64,000 bases of DNA, taken from Bacillus sp. FJAT-14578. Its GTDB lineage: Bacteria; Bacillota; Bacilli; Bacillales; Bacillaceae_H. Positions 50,443-59,346 of this stretch are shown here, piece by piece. Position 1 is the stretch's first letter. Each line of letters starts with the position of its first letter. Below the pieces are notes generated by a model, which did no database searches, had not been told where the DNA came from, and worked only from the letters and a program-made list of their open reading frames with translations. The translations under genes were made by a program, and so were the position numbers. The DNA lies in assembly GCF_000504165.1 (NCBI RefSeq), contig NZ_KI632505.1:310001-374000 (forward strand), given 5' to 3'.

Positions 50443-51920
50443 TGCGTGACCCCCTCATATTTTTCACGAAGTTTTCTTTTTAAGATTTTGCCATACGGAC
50501 TTTTCGGAAGCCGCTCGACCATATACACTTCTTTCGGCTTTTTAAAGGCTGCCAGGTGTTCAGAACAAAGTTCGGTCAATGCTTCTTCCGTCACCTCGCA
50601 TGTCCCGTTTCCGACAATGTAGGCGATGACCCGCTCACCCCATTTTTCATCAGGTACGCCAAGGACGCACGTTTCTTTCACCCCGTCATGCTTATTGAGC
50701 ACTTCCTCGATTTCACGCGGATAAATGTTCATTCCTCCGCTGATGACGACGTCTTTTTTCCGATCCACTAAATGAAGATACCCTTCCTCGTCCATCCAGC
50801 CGATATCTCCTGTATGAAGCCAGCCGTTTTTGATTGTCTCGAGCGTTGCACTTGGATTGTTCCAATATCCTTTCATGACGAGCGACCCCTTGCAGACAAC
50901 CTCACCGACTTGACCAGCATTCACTTCTTCCCCGTTTTCATCCATCACTTTCGCCTCGACGAACGGCCCGACTTTCCCGCATGACTCAAGACGATGGGAT
51001 AGCTCATGCCGCGGCATCATCGTTATGACCATAGGCGCTTCTACCTGTCCATATGTTTGAACGAGCTTTGGCCCCAGCAGTTCCAGCGCTTTTTGCAGTT
51101 TTGCCGCCGCAATCGGCGAACCGGCCATGTTGATCGACTTGACATGCTCAAGCTTGGCCGGATCGAAATCAGGATCTTGAATCATTAAATTGATCATCGT
51201 CGGAACGAGGAAAAGAACCGTCACTTTTTCTTTTTCCACATCATCGATAAACTCTTTTGGTTCGAATTGATTAAATATCACTTGTGTCAGGCCAAATATC
51301 CACGCAATGTGGGATAAAAAATTGCTGCCATGAGTCAACGGCGCCACATGACCAATTACGTCTTCAGCCGTCACCTCGCAAGCAAGGGCGAGCGATAACG
51401 CGCCGGTGATCATGTTTCGGTGAGAAAGCATTCCGCCTTTCGGACGTCCCGTCGTTCCCGATGTATACATGATGGCAAAGACGTCATCTTCCTGCACTTC
51501 TGACTTCGGATAATCCTCGTTTTGGCGAAGCAACCACGCTTCATATTTATCTCCGACCTCTAATTTGGGAATATCCGAATCAATCTTATGAATTAATTCT
51601 TTTTCCCCGATTAACAGCTTCGCGCCGGAATTTTCGATCATGTAAGATAGCTCTTTTGGGTGAAGGCGGTAATTGAGCGGAACTTTGATGAAACCGCCGA
51701 GCGCTACCGCACAGTCCGACTCTACATGTTCAGGACGATTAGACATTAAAACAGCCACCCGGTCGCCTTTTTTCAAATGATAACTTCTAATCCCGTTTGC
51801 CAGCTGACATGAGCGGATACGCAGTTCATCATATGTCATCGTTTGACCGCCAAACTGGACAGCCGTTTTATTCGGATACGTTCGAAATGCTTTTCTCATA
51901 TAAGATCCAAGTGTCTCCAT
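50439..51920 (-). CDS. Acyl-CoA synthetase (AMP-forming)
   Basis: 493 residues. P-loop YTSGTTGRPKG (about 153-163), TYGQVEAP and GWLHTGDIGWMDEEGYL are the A3, A5 and A7 motifs; the catalytic Lys is in the SPYGKILKRKL tail. Medium- or long-chain fatty or aromatic acid-CoA ligase; specificity unknown. First active gene of the acyl-CoA operon. Confidence 0.9.
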   Translation of the reverse strand: METLGSYMRKAFRTYPNKTAVQFGGQTMTYDELRIRSCQLANGIRSYHLKKGDRVAVLMSNRPEHVESDCAVALGGFIKVPLNYRLHPKELSYMIENSGAKLLIGEKELIHKIDSDIPKLEVGDKYEAWLLRQNEDYPKSEVQEDDVFAIMYTSGTTGRPKGGMLSHRNMITGALSLALACEVTAEDVIGHVAPLTHGSNFLSHIAWIFGLTQVIFNQFEPKEFIDDVEKEKVTVLFLVPTMINLMIQDPDFDPAKLEHVKSINMAGSPIAAAKLQKALELLGPKLVQTYGQVEAPMVITMMPRHELSHRLESCGKVGPFVEAKVMDENGEEVNAGQVGEVVCKGSLVMKGYWNNPSATLETIKNGWLHTGDIGWMDEEGYLHLVDRKKDVVISGGMNIYPREIEEVLNKHDGVKETCVLGVPDEKWGERVIAYIVGNGTCEVTEEALTELCSEHLAAFKKPKEVYMVERLPKSPYGKILKRKLREKYEGVTQ

Positions 51921-51921
51921 A

Positions 51922-52395
51922 TTACTCTCCCTTCCTTGGCTTGAACTTCAATAGCCGAAACCCTTCTTGTTCATCATAGGCGCGGATTATGTCTGCCTGG
52001 ACGGCTTGCACCGAAAATTCGATGGTGACTGCGACCGGATTTTCCCCTTTTAGGAAATGGCCGCCTGAAATCGCCCCTTCTTCATTGACGACAAGGGCAT
52101 GCATATGCAAATCAAGCTCTCCTTTTTCCGTTTGAGAAAGAAAGCCCGTTGCTGAGAGCACCTCAACGAGATGATTCCATTCAACAGGCTCTGAATACGC
52201 GGGTTTCCCATTTTGGATGGCAGGCTGTGCAAAGACGGCTTTCTGTAAAGAGCCAATGCATGTTACGGCGCCAGCCGACACCCCGTGCTTTTGGCATTCG
52301 GCAAGGATTCCTTCCATTAAGTCTGTCCCCTTGGCAAGGGCCCCCATCACTGTCCCGCGCTGCTTGTCATAAACCGATTGAGACGTACGAGTCAT
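51922..52395 (-). CDS. PPC/DUF296-domain protein
   Basis: 157 residues, one PPC domain with GAVTCIGSLQKAV and LDLHMHALVVN. In plants a DNA-binding accessory, in bacteria often of unknown role. ATG 52395 has GAGAGGGGAAACG upstream. It is two bases before the synthetase start and part of the same operon. Confidence 0.8.
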   Translation of the reverse strand: MTRTSQSVYDKQRGTVMGALAKGTDLMEGILAECQKHGVSAGAVTCIGSLQKAVFAQPAIQNGKPAYSEPVEWNHLVEVLSATGFLSQTEKGELDLHMHALVVNEEGAISGGHFLKGENPVAVTIEFSVQAVQADIIRAYDEQEGFRLLKFKPRKGE

Positions 52396-52428
52396 CGTTT
52401 CCCCTCTCTCTTTTTCCATTCATAACCT

Positions 52429-52653
52429 TTACCCGATTACTTTTTGAACCTGGGCACGTTCGCGAATATCCACTTCATGGTAATAAGCCTTACTATTTGG
52501 GTTCGCTTGTACAATCTTATTCACCGTTTCTTCACTTGATAACAAATCGACTAAAACAACATTGGCCCCTTCCTGTGCCAGTTTAAATGCACAAGCGGCG
52601 CCGATTCCCCGGGCGGCGCCTGTAATGATGGCTGTTTGACCTGATAATTTCAT
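52429..52653 (-). pseudogene. SDR oxidoreductase, N-terminal fragment
   Basis: About 74 codons: MKLSGQTAIITGAARGIG with the TGxxxGxG cofactor motif and the VVLVDLLS strand, ending after DIRERAQVQKVIG with a stop. The catalytic YxxxK part is absent. A normal start (GGGGGAGAAAAC) remains. Probably a 3-hydroxyacyl-CoA dehydrogenase of the operon that lost its C-terminal two-thirds. Confidence 0.8.
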
Positions 52654-52669
52654 GTTTTCTCCCCCTTTT

Positions 52670-52738
52670 TCAATTGGTCTCTCTGTTATAACCAAGCTGG
52701 CTGGAGATGTTCATGACAATGCTGGCTGCTTCTTCATA
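52670..52738 (-). pseudogene. C-terminal tail of a lost upstream gene
   Basis: Twenty-two codons (YEEAASIVMNISSQLGYNRE and on) in frame to TGA 52670, directly after repeat B. The sequence is protein-like. The rest of the gene was removed where repeat B sits. Confidence 0.5.
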
Positions 52739-52851
52739 AAGGAAACTTCCATCAGTGGGGGTTCCCGCCGATGATTAGTTAGGCCCGCACAATGCGGGTC
52801 ACGCAGACGCTTCCGCAGGACGCAGCCCTGTTAGTCTGTGTTCTCATGATT
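52737..52851 (-). repeat. Structured dispersed repeat, copy B
   Basis: About 115 bp, inverted relative to copy A at 1192-1315. It shares AACACAGACTAA, the CGTCTGCGTGACCCGCAT block, GGGCCTAACTAA, and ends ATGGAAGTTTCCTTTA. It joins directly to a truncated gene. The region to 53264 holds only terminators. Confidence 0.6.
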
Positions 52852-53164
52852 GGTTTTTTATGGGATAAAAGATCGTGCTATATGTATCCTATTCGCTTAC
52901 ATGGTCATTTTCGATGTAAGCTGGATGAAACAATAAGATAATTGATAAAGATCAGAGGATTTTTCTCGGCATATCCGAGAGATTCTAAAGTAGATAGAAA
53001 GCGGTAAGCGGTGGCTTTGTTGCTGTTCATGAGGTGTATAAGTTCATTTGTTTAAAAGTATATATATTCCATTTTTATTAGTCAAATAATTTTTAATTTT
53101 TATAATTATTAGTCATTTTAAGTTTAACGTGTGTTTTTTCCTTTCTGACTTGAATGAGAAAAGA

Positions 53165-53263
53165 ACCGTCAAGAAAATCCCTGATTTTCACCGGATCTTC
53201 CATGACGGTTCTGCTTCGGGAGGTTGACGGAACAGCATTTTTTGATGCTGTTCCGTCAACCTC
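53165..53263. terminator. Two hairpins after sspH
   Basis: AACCGTCA / TGACGGTT (53165-53209) and GAGGTTGACGGAACAGCAT / ATGCTGTTCCGTCAACCTC (53218-53263). The latter abuts the sspH stop and is a strong terminator. Confidence 0.8.
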
Positions 53264-53264
53264 T

Positions 53265-53444
53265 TTACATTTCCTTTAGCTCTTCAATCTCAACGATTGT
53301 CCGTTCCTCCAGCGGCCCTCTTAAATGAACGGTCGCGGTTCTTCCATCCTCATTCAGCTTGTCGATCCATACGGAAGCATCATGATACTTCACTTCGATA
53401 TCCGCTGGTGAAGACAAAATTTGTTTCACTCGTTTTACATCCAT
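53265..53444 (-). CDS. sspH: Small acid-soluble spore protein H
   Basis: 59 residues: MDVKRVKQILSSPADIEV and the VWIDKL strand, matching SspH. Spore-core protein made in the forespore; H-type SASPs are minor and their role is unclear. ATG 53444 has AAGGGAGTG upstream; a GTG three codons earlier is part of that site. Confidence 0.88.
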   Translation of the reverse strand: MDVKRVKQILSSPADIEVKYHDASVWIDKLNEDGRTATVHLRGPLEERTIVEIEELKEM

Positions 53445-53609
53445 TGAATTCACTCCCTTTACGTATTCATCATAGTTTTTGAAGAATATGGATTTTTATA
53501 CTTCACGAAAGGTGTGATTCTTCATCAATCACTATGTTCATCCTCCCCTTCATCATGTTCGCTTCAAACCATTCATATACTGATGTAAATGACAACGATA
53601 ACGGGGTGA

Positions 53610-54806
53610 ATGATCATTAATATATTTGTGAGAAAAGGAGATTCTTTTTGGTATTACAGCCAATTGTTTGCAGTCCCGATTCAACTAATTATCGACTCCA
53701 ATCCATCCGTCGATCCGAATCGGCTTTCCATCGGCCAAGAAGTGCGCATTCCGGGGTTTGTTACGATCGCTTACACCATCAAAAGCGGTGATACACTGTG
53801 GAATATTGCCCGCAGCCGCAATTTACCTCTTGATACGTTATTTACAGCGAACCCGTCTTTAAATCCGAATGCTTTAAAAGTCGGCCAAACCATTCAAGTC
53901 CCACTCCGCATCACATGGAGACTTGTGAACGGAAAACAACAATACACGTATGCGACCATGATGAACGATATCAATCGATTGGTACGTGTCTACCCATTTT
54001 TACGGAGACGGTCCATCGGAAACTCGGTCTTAAACAAACCCATTCCAGAGCTGTTAATCGGAAAAGGTTCCAAGCAAATTCACTATAATGCCTCTTTCCA
54101 TGCGAATGAATGGATTACCACCTCTATTACGATGACATTTATCAATGATTATGTATTGGCTCTTACCAATCAGGGAGCCATTCGCGGACGCTCTGTCCTG
54201 CCGCTCTATAGTCAAACCACTTTGTCCCTCGTTCCAATGGTCAATCCAGATGGAGTGGATCTCGTGTTGAACGGACCTCCAGCACAAGCTCCATGGAACG
54301 AGAGAGTGGTTGAAATCAACAGAGGCAGCCGGGATTTTACAGGGTGGAAAGCCAATATCCGCGGAGTCGATTTAAACGATCAGTTTCCTGCAAAGTGGGA
54401 GCTTGAACGAGAACGAAATCCGAAACAACCAGGTCCGAGAGATTATGGGGGCGAAAAACCGCTCTCTGAACCTGAAGCCATCGCCATGGCCGAGTTGACG
54501 AAAAGCCGCAATTTCGCAAGAGTACTCGCTTTCCACACCCAAGGTGAGGTCATTTACTGGGGGTTTGACAACATGGAACCTCCGGAAGCACAAACCATTG
54601 TCGAGGAATTTGCGAGGGTAAGCGGATATGAACCGGTCAAAACGATTGAAAGCTATGCCGGCTATAAAGATTGGTTCATACAAGACTGGCGAAGACCGGG
54701 ATACACGGTCGAATTGGGCAGAGGAATCAATCCGCTCCCGCTCAGCCAGTTCGATTCCATTTATCAAAAAAGCCTCGGAATTTTTCTGGCAGGATTATAT
54801 ATGTAA
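53610..54806 (+). CDS. LysM plus M14 gamma-D-glutamyl-diamino acid peptidase (YqgT/ENP1-like)
   Basis: 398 residues. Two LysM repeats (5-50 and 52-100) bind peptidoglycan. The M14 carboxypeptidase domain (110-398) has FHANE (zinc His and Glu), AFHTQGE (zinc His), and ELGRG (catalytic Glu). Hydrolyses gamma-D-Glu-diaminopimelate bonds of cell-wall peptides, known from sporulation. No clear signal peptide. Confidence 0.88.
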   Translation: MIINIFVRKGDSFWYYSQLFAVPIQLIIDSNPSVDPNRLSIGQEVRIPGFVTIAYTIKSGDTLWNIARSRNLPLDTLFTANPSLNPNALKVGQTIQVPLRITWRLVNGKQQYTYATMMNDINRLVRVYPFLRRRSIGNSVLNKPIPELLIGKGSKQIHYNASFHANEWITTSITMTFINDYVLALTNQGAIRGRSVLPLYSQTTLSLVPMVNPDGVDLVLNGPPAQAPWNERVVEINRGSRDFTGWKANIRGVDLNDQFPAKWELERERNPKQPGPRDYGGEKPLSEPEAIAMAELTKSRNFARVLAFHTQGEVIYWGFDNMEPPEAQTIVEEFARVSGYEPVKTIESYAGYKDWFIQDWRRPGYTVELGRGINPLPLSQFDSIYQKSLGIFLAGLYM

Positions 54807-54830
54807 GGTTCACTTCCAGACTCTTTAAAA

Positions 54831-54871
54831 TAATGGGGCATGAGTGCTTTTTCACTCATGCCCCATTATTT
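54831..54871. terminator. Bidirectional terminator
   Basis: GGGGCATGAGTG / CACTCATGCCCC with a short loop, between convergent genes; overlaps the end of the small gene at 54856. Confidence 0.8.
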
Positions 54872-55044
54872 CTTGGAGGTTCCTCTGCTTGAAGCTCTCT
54901 TGCTTCTTCAATGTTGGCTTGGTCCCCGCTTCTATGAACCGAACCGCCGGAAAGACCTTCATTAATCATTCGGTCTATATCTAAATAGGCTTGATCTCTT
55001 CCTTCATACAGCACATCTTTGTTCTCGTTCATTTCCTTTTTCAT
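54856..55044 (-). CDS. Hypothetical small protein (62 residues)
   Basis: Charged and Gly/Glu-rich, no Cys or Trp: NENKDVLYEGRDQAYLDIDRM then a GGSVHRSGDQANIEEARE stretch. GGGGGGCAGGC before ATG 55044. Monocistronic. Function unknown; composition fits a small spore-associated or stress protein. Confidence 0.6.
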   Translation of the reverse strand: MKKEMNENKDVLYEGRDQAYLDIDRMINEGLSGGSVHRSGDQANIEEARELQAEEPPRNNGA

Positions 55045-55151
55045 GCCTGCCCCCCTATTTATTCACAATATCTAATCGTGTGATTGCACTTAGTTTATGG
55101 AATGAAGGAGAAATTATGTCTTTTGAGACAAACGCTTAAAATATTAGCCTA

Positions 55152-56675
55152 CTAACTTACATCATATATCTTTACCCGGTTACGCCCTTCATTTTTAGCC
55201 TGGTAGAGCGCTTTATCCGCTTTAACGATTAAGTCTTCAGGTCGCTCGGATCCGACGGCAACCGAAGAAACGGCGCCGATGCTTATCGTAACGATATCAT
55301 TTGTTTTGGACCCTATATGCGGAATTCGTAATGCCTCTACATTTTGCCTGATTTTTTCCGCAACGAAGGCCGCACCCTCTTCATCTGTTTGGGGAAGGAT
55401 GACGGCAAATTCCTCTCCGCCGTATCTGGCTATGACATCATTCGGATGATCGATGACAGTCTTTAATACACCCGCTATCCTTTTGAGACACTCATCCCCG
55501 CTTTGATGGCCATACTCATCGTTATATTTTTTAAAATAATCAATATCAAATAAGAGAAGGGAGATTGGCTCACCATCCTGGATCGACTTTTGCCATTCCA
55601 TTTCGAGACTTTGATCAAAATAACGGCGATTGGCAATTTTAGTCAATCCGTCGATATTGGACAAATATCTTAACTGATTTTCCGCCTTTTTACGCTGGGT
55701 TGTATCTGTTCGGATCGACACATATTGATAAGGGATTCCTTCATCATTTAAAAAAGGAACAATCGTTGTATCGAACCAATAGATTTTTCCGCTCTTTGAT
55801 CTGTTTTTTATTTCCCCTTTCCACACTGCCCCTCCGCTGATGGTATTCCATAATTGTTTAAAGAATTCTTTCGAATGATAACCGGAATTAATGATGCGAT
55901 GGTCTTTTCCGATCAGTTCTTCCCTTCGAAATTCGGAAGCCTCGCAAAATTTATCATTCACATATGTGATTCGGCCTTTGTTATCGGTAATCGTGACAAT
56001 CGCCGACTCATCCAAAGCATATTTTATGTCCTTCAGCTCTTTTAACGTGTGAATCAATGTTTGCTGCAGGGCATTGGCCTTCAGTAAATAGTTGAGTAAA
56101 ATAAAGATACAGAAGCCACTTATGATGGAAATGCCCCAAAAGGACGCCACGACTAACAGCAATTTATTGACATCTTTAATTAAGATGAAGGCAACCACTG
56201 TAATCGAAACCACACAATAGATATTCATGAAAAGCCATTTTCCTTTACCTTTGACATAGTGGGAAATCATGCTGCATCCCAGTGCGATATTGATGGCGTT
56301 GATCGCCCCTGTATTGGAAGAAAGCGTAAACTGAAAATCATTGAAGAAAACGATTCGGCTTACAGCAATAATCCCCCCGGCAATCAATCCGGAAGGAAAA
56401 CCTCCAAAAAGAGAACTAATCATAATGGGAAGATGCCGAAGATCGAAGAGAGTTCCAAATGAGTCGATGCGTAATGCATAAAACATAATAATAGAACCGA
56501 TGATCCCGTCTATGACACCAATTTTTAATTTGATGGAAGTGGTTAACTTTCGGGGATGTACATCATAAATATCTGTAAAGTCGGACTCTTTTCTAAAAAT
56601 ATAATGGATGAGAACAGTAGTTGAAACAAAAATGGCCAGGTTCACAATCAGGTCGCTAAGTAAAGAAAATATCAT
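55152..56675 (-). CDS. Membrane diguanylate cyclase (5TMR-LYT, PAS, GGDEF)
   Basis: 507 residues. Five to six membrane helices (10-200), with a GGFPSGLIAGG segment typical of 5TM-LYT sensors. A PAS domain follows (about 215-335) and then GGDEF (about 340-505) with active-site YGGEEF. The I-site RxxD before it is absent (HPND), so product inhibition is not expected. Makes c-di-GMP in response to an envelope signal. Confidence 0.9.
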   Translation of the reverse strand: MIFSLLSDLIVNLAIFVSTTVLIHYIFRKESDFTDIYDVHPRKLTTSIKLKIGVIDGIIGSIIMFYALRIDSFGTLFDLRHLPIMISSLFGGFPSGLIAGGIIAVSRIVFFNDFQFTLSSNTGAINAINIALGCSMISHYVKGKGKWLFMNIYCVVSITVVAFILIKDVNKLLLVVASFWGISIISGFCIFILLNYLLKANALQQTLIHTLKELKDIKYALDESAIVTITDNKGRITYVNDKFCEASEFRREELIGKDHRIINSGYHSKEFFKQLWNTISGGAVWKGEIKNRSKSGKIYWFDTTIVPFLNDEGIPYQYVSIRTDTTQRKKAENQLRYLSNIDGLTKIANRRYFDQSLEMEWQKSIQDGEPISLLLFDIDYFKKYNDEYGHQSGDECLKRIAGVLKTVIDHPNDVIARYGGEEFAVILPQTDEEGAAFVAEKIRQNVEALRIPHIGSKTNDIVTISIGAVSSVAVGSERPEDLIVKADKALYQAKNEGRNRVKIYDVS

Positions 56676-56807
56676 GACAGTCCCTCTTATCTTTTATACC
56701 TTTATTATCCCAATATGGTATTTTATCCCTGATATATTATAGTAGCAAATGCCCATTAACGTCTACTAAAAATAAAGAAGAGATAGCGGGACCTTCTGAC
56801 CGTTGTC

Positions 56808-56843
56808 AAAAAAAGAGCCTCCCTTGAACGAACAAGAGAGGCT
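56808..56843 (-). terminator. Terminator of the CBS gene
   Basis: AGCCTC / GAGGCT with an A/T-rich minus strand run, 85 bases after the CBS gene stop. Confidence 0.5.
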
Positions 56844-56929
56844 GATTATTGCTTCTATATGAGTACAGCAAAAAAAGATTTTTCAAAGGACTATACTGGA
56901 TGATGGAATGACAGCAACGTTACAAACTT

Positions 56930-57361
56930 TCATTCTTGTTCATTCCCCGTCTCTCCTGCTTTAAAGACAGACTTCGCGTAAAACTCGATTATTTCCCTTC
57001 TTCTGATGATCCCAATGAAGGTTCCATGATCATCAATGACCGGAACGAAGTTTTGCTCGGTTGCCTGCAGCAAAATGCTGCCCATTTCTGCATAGATGGA
57101 AATCGCTTTATTGTCATGGCGTCTTGGCACATCTTTAAGCTTCACACCTTCAAGCTCCTGCAAATTCATTTTTCCCTCTTTCTTTAAAAACCATAAGAGG
57201 TCGCCCTCTGTCAGCGTCCCTTTATATTTTCCTTTTTCATCAATAAGCGGAACCGATGTATATTTGTGATGCTCCATCTTTTCCAACGCTTGACGTACAG
57301 TGGATTCGATTTCAATTGTTGCTACTTCATTTTTGGGAATAAGAAAAAATGCAATATTCAT
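56930..57361 (-). CDS. Two-CBS-domain protein
   Basis: 143 residues, two CBS repeats (about 15-70 and 80-140) with the usual VPLIDEKGKYKGTLTEGDLL and VPVIDDHGTFIGIIRRREI. CBS pairs bind adenine nucleotides or cyclic dinucleotides. ATG 57361 has AAGGACGATT upstream; eight further codons precede a GTG. Monocistronic. Between 57362 and 57776 no gene is seen. Confidence 0.85.
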   Translation of the reverse strand: MNIAFFLIPKNEVATIEIESTVRQALEKMEHHKYTSVPLIDEKGKYKGTLTEGDLLWFLKKEGKMNLQELEGVKLKDVPRRHDNKAISIYAEMGSILLQATEQNFVPVIDDHGTFIGIIRRREIIEFYAKSVFKAGETGNEQE

Positions 57362-57776
57362 AATCGTCCTTAACTCCTTTTTCACTTTCCTGAATCAGCC
57401 GCGTTATGTAAAATTCACATTTACCATTTTTTACTGATCATTTTGTTCATGACCTTTTCCATTATTAAGATGTTCCTTTATAAGAGACCCACTAATTATT
57501 TTACCAAAAGAATGAATCCTATGGGAAAGTTTACGATGATATCGTCTATTGTATATTATATGAATTTCTTATATTATCGTTCGCTTATATTGAACATGCA
57601 CCAAAGTTTTCCGAAAGAAGCTGATTAATTCCATACCATAACCCTCATACAAGGGAAACTCTGAATAGCAATGTGTTCTGAGTCCCATACTTAAATAAAA
57701 AGACAAAAAACCATTCATTTTTTATTTCAACTTGATACAATGAATGTTGTACATAATGCTTGAAAGGAAGATGAAC

Positions 57777-58154
57777 ATGAGTGCTTGGGGTACCGGCATT
57801 TTTGAAGATGATTTAACATGCGACATACAGGATGAATTCAACGAGATGCTTGATGAAGGGTTGTCCGCAGCAGAAGCGACCGGACATATTTTAGAGGACT
57901 TTTTGGAAGAACTGGACGAGTTTGAAGACGAAGACGAAAAGCTGGCGGAGGAATCACTCGTCTATATAGCCCTCGCTCAGTTACAGCTTCGCCATCAATC
58001 TCTTCAAGAGACGATTCGTGCGAAAACGATTGAACTTATTGACAAAGGGGCCGATTTACCGTTTTGGGAAGAGGCCGACCAAAAAGATTATTTGGAACGA
58101 AAACAAGTGTTGGAAGAACTGAAACAAAAACTCATGAACACTCAAACAGTTTAA
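57777..58154 (+). CDS. DUF4259 protein
   Basis: 125 residues, strongly acidic, starting SAWGTGIFEDDLTCDI, the family signature. All-helical after residue 30. Function unknown; often near immunity or toxin genes but none is seen here. ATG 57777 has AAAGGAAG upstream; earlier in-frame codons lack a site. Confidence 0.85.
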   Translation: MSAWGTGIFEDDLTCDIQDEFNEMLDEGLSAAEATGHILEDFLEELDEFEDEDEKLAEESLVYIALAQLQLRHQSLQETIRAKTIELIDKGADLPFWEEADQKDYLERKQVLEELKQKLMNTQTV

Positions 58155-58168
58155 TAATAAACAAAGAA

Positions 58169-58211
58169 AACTCCCGCCCACCTTCCATTTCTAAGATGTA
58201 CGGGAGTTTTG
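58169..58211. terminator. Bidirectional terminator
   Basis: AAAACTCCCG / CGGGAGTTTT between convergent genes. Confidence 0.8.
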
Positions 58212-58216
58212 TCACT

Positions 58217-58417
58217 TCAGTTTTCTTCTTTTTTCCACTTTGCCTCAATGGCATCCATTATTACGTGCACAAACTCTTCTTCATGAATTCTGCAGAAAAA
58301 CTCATCCGGTTCATGAACTCTATCGGAACATATTTTTACATCTACTATTTGATGGGTCATTCTCCTGATTTCCAGCCACTTTCCTTCCGGCAACCGAAAA
58401 GCTAAACGTGCAGCCAT
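58217..58417 (-). CDS. Hypothetical small protein after mntD
   Basis: 66 residues, mixed charged and hydrophobic: ARLAFRLPEGKWLEIRRM then CSDRVHEPDEFFC. ATG 58417 has GGGGGAGAAACC upstream. It lies 50 bases after mntD and may be co-transcribed. Not recognised. Confidence 0.6.
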   Translation of the reverse strand: MAARLAFRLPEGKWLEIRRMTHQIVDVKICSDRVHEPDEFFCRIHEEEFVHVIMDAIEAKWKKEEN

Positions 58418-58467
58418 AGGTTTCTCCCCCGCCTGTTGAATTTCCAAACCGAAAAAATCGTTTTCCC

Positions 58468-59346
58468 TTACAGCTGGGCCATCATTTTTTTGCGTTTCCA
58501 TTTTTTCATGATCACACCATGTGTAGGCGAGAAGAATAAGGCGATCAAGAACAGAATGCCTGCCACTGTAATCATGCATCCGGCGATGGAAGCATCATAC
58601 ATGTAAGCCATATAATACCCAAGGACAGAGCTGATGACACCGATGACCATGCTGATGGCAATCATCACGCTCAATTTTTCCGTCAACAAGTACGCCGTCG
58701 CAGCTGGTACAATGAGCATGCCGACGACTAAAATGGCGCCGACACTTTCAAATGAAGCGACCGTTGTAAAGGAAACAAGCGACATCAATAAATAATGGAA
58801 CAACATGACCGGAATACCGACAGCCGCCGCCATGGCCGGATCGAATGAACAGATTTTAAATTGTTTATAAAAGATGGTGATGATCAATAAATTTAAGAGA
58901 AACGTTGCCCCGACCCCCCAAACGGCTTTCGGGCCGATATCCACCCCGCCGATGGTCAGCGTATTCCATGGTGCATACGCGATTTCTCCGTACAAGACGC
59001 AATCAAGGTCCAAGTCCACTTGACGGGCAAAGAGGCTGACAAGCACGACACCGACTGCAAACAATGCGGTAAATACCACGCCGATTGATGCATCCGATTG
59101 GACACCGCTTTGATGAAACAGTTGAATCAAAAAGACGGTAAGCAATCCTAATGCCGCCGCTCCCATCATCATGAACACCGAGTCACGCGACCCGCTCACT
59201 AAAAAGGCAATCACGATTCCCGGCAAAACCGAGTGGCTGATGGCATCCCCGATCATCGACATTTTGCGGAGAACGAGGAAACAGCCGACCAAGCTGCACG
59301 AGCATGCAACGAGTGCACCGATTAAGATGATCCAAAAATCATTCAT
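58468..59346 (-). CDS. mntD: Manganese ABC transporter permease MntD
   Basis: 292 residues, eight to nine helices, of the ABC-3 family (ZnuB/MntC/SitD). The conserved DAISHSVLPGI region is residues 34-44. Partner of mntC, with which it overlaps by four bases (ATGA). Imports Mn(II). Confidence 0.88.
   Translation of the reverse strand: MNDFWIILIGALVACSCSLVGCFLVLRKMSMIGDAISHSVLPGIVIAFLVSGSRDSVFMMMGAAALGLLTVFLIQLFHQSGVQSDASIGVVFTALFAVGVVLVSLFARQVDLDLDCVLYGEIAYAPWNTLTIGGVDIGPKAVWGVGATFLLNLLIITIFYKQFKICSFDPAMAAAVGIPVMLFHYLLMSLVSFTTVASFESVGAILVVGMLIVPAATAYLLTEKLSVMIAISMVIGVISSVLGYYMAYMYDASIAGCMITVAGILFLIALFFSPTHGVIMKKWKRKKMMAQL

Noticed and set aside
57443..57628. Plus-strand ORF of 61 residues
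   Set aside because: AT-rich, no ribosome binding site, in the upstream region of the CBS gene; chance frame.
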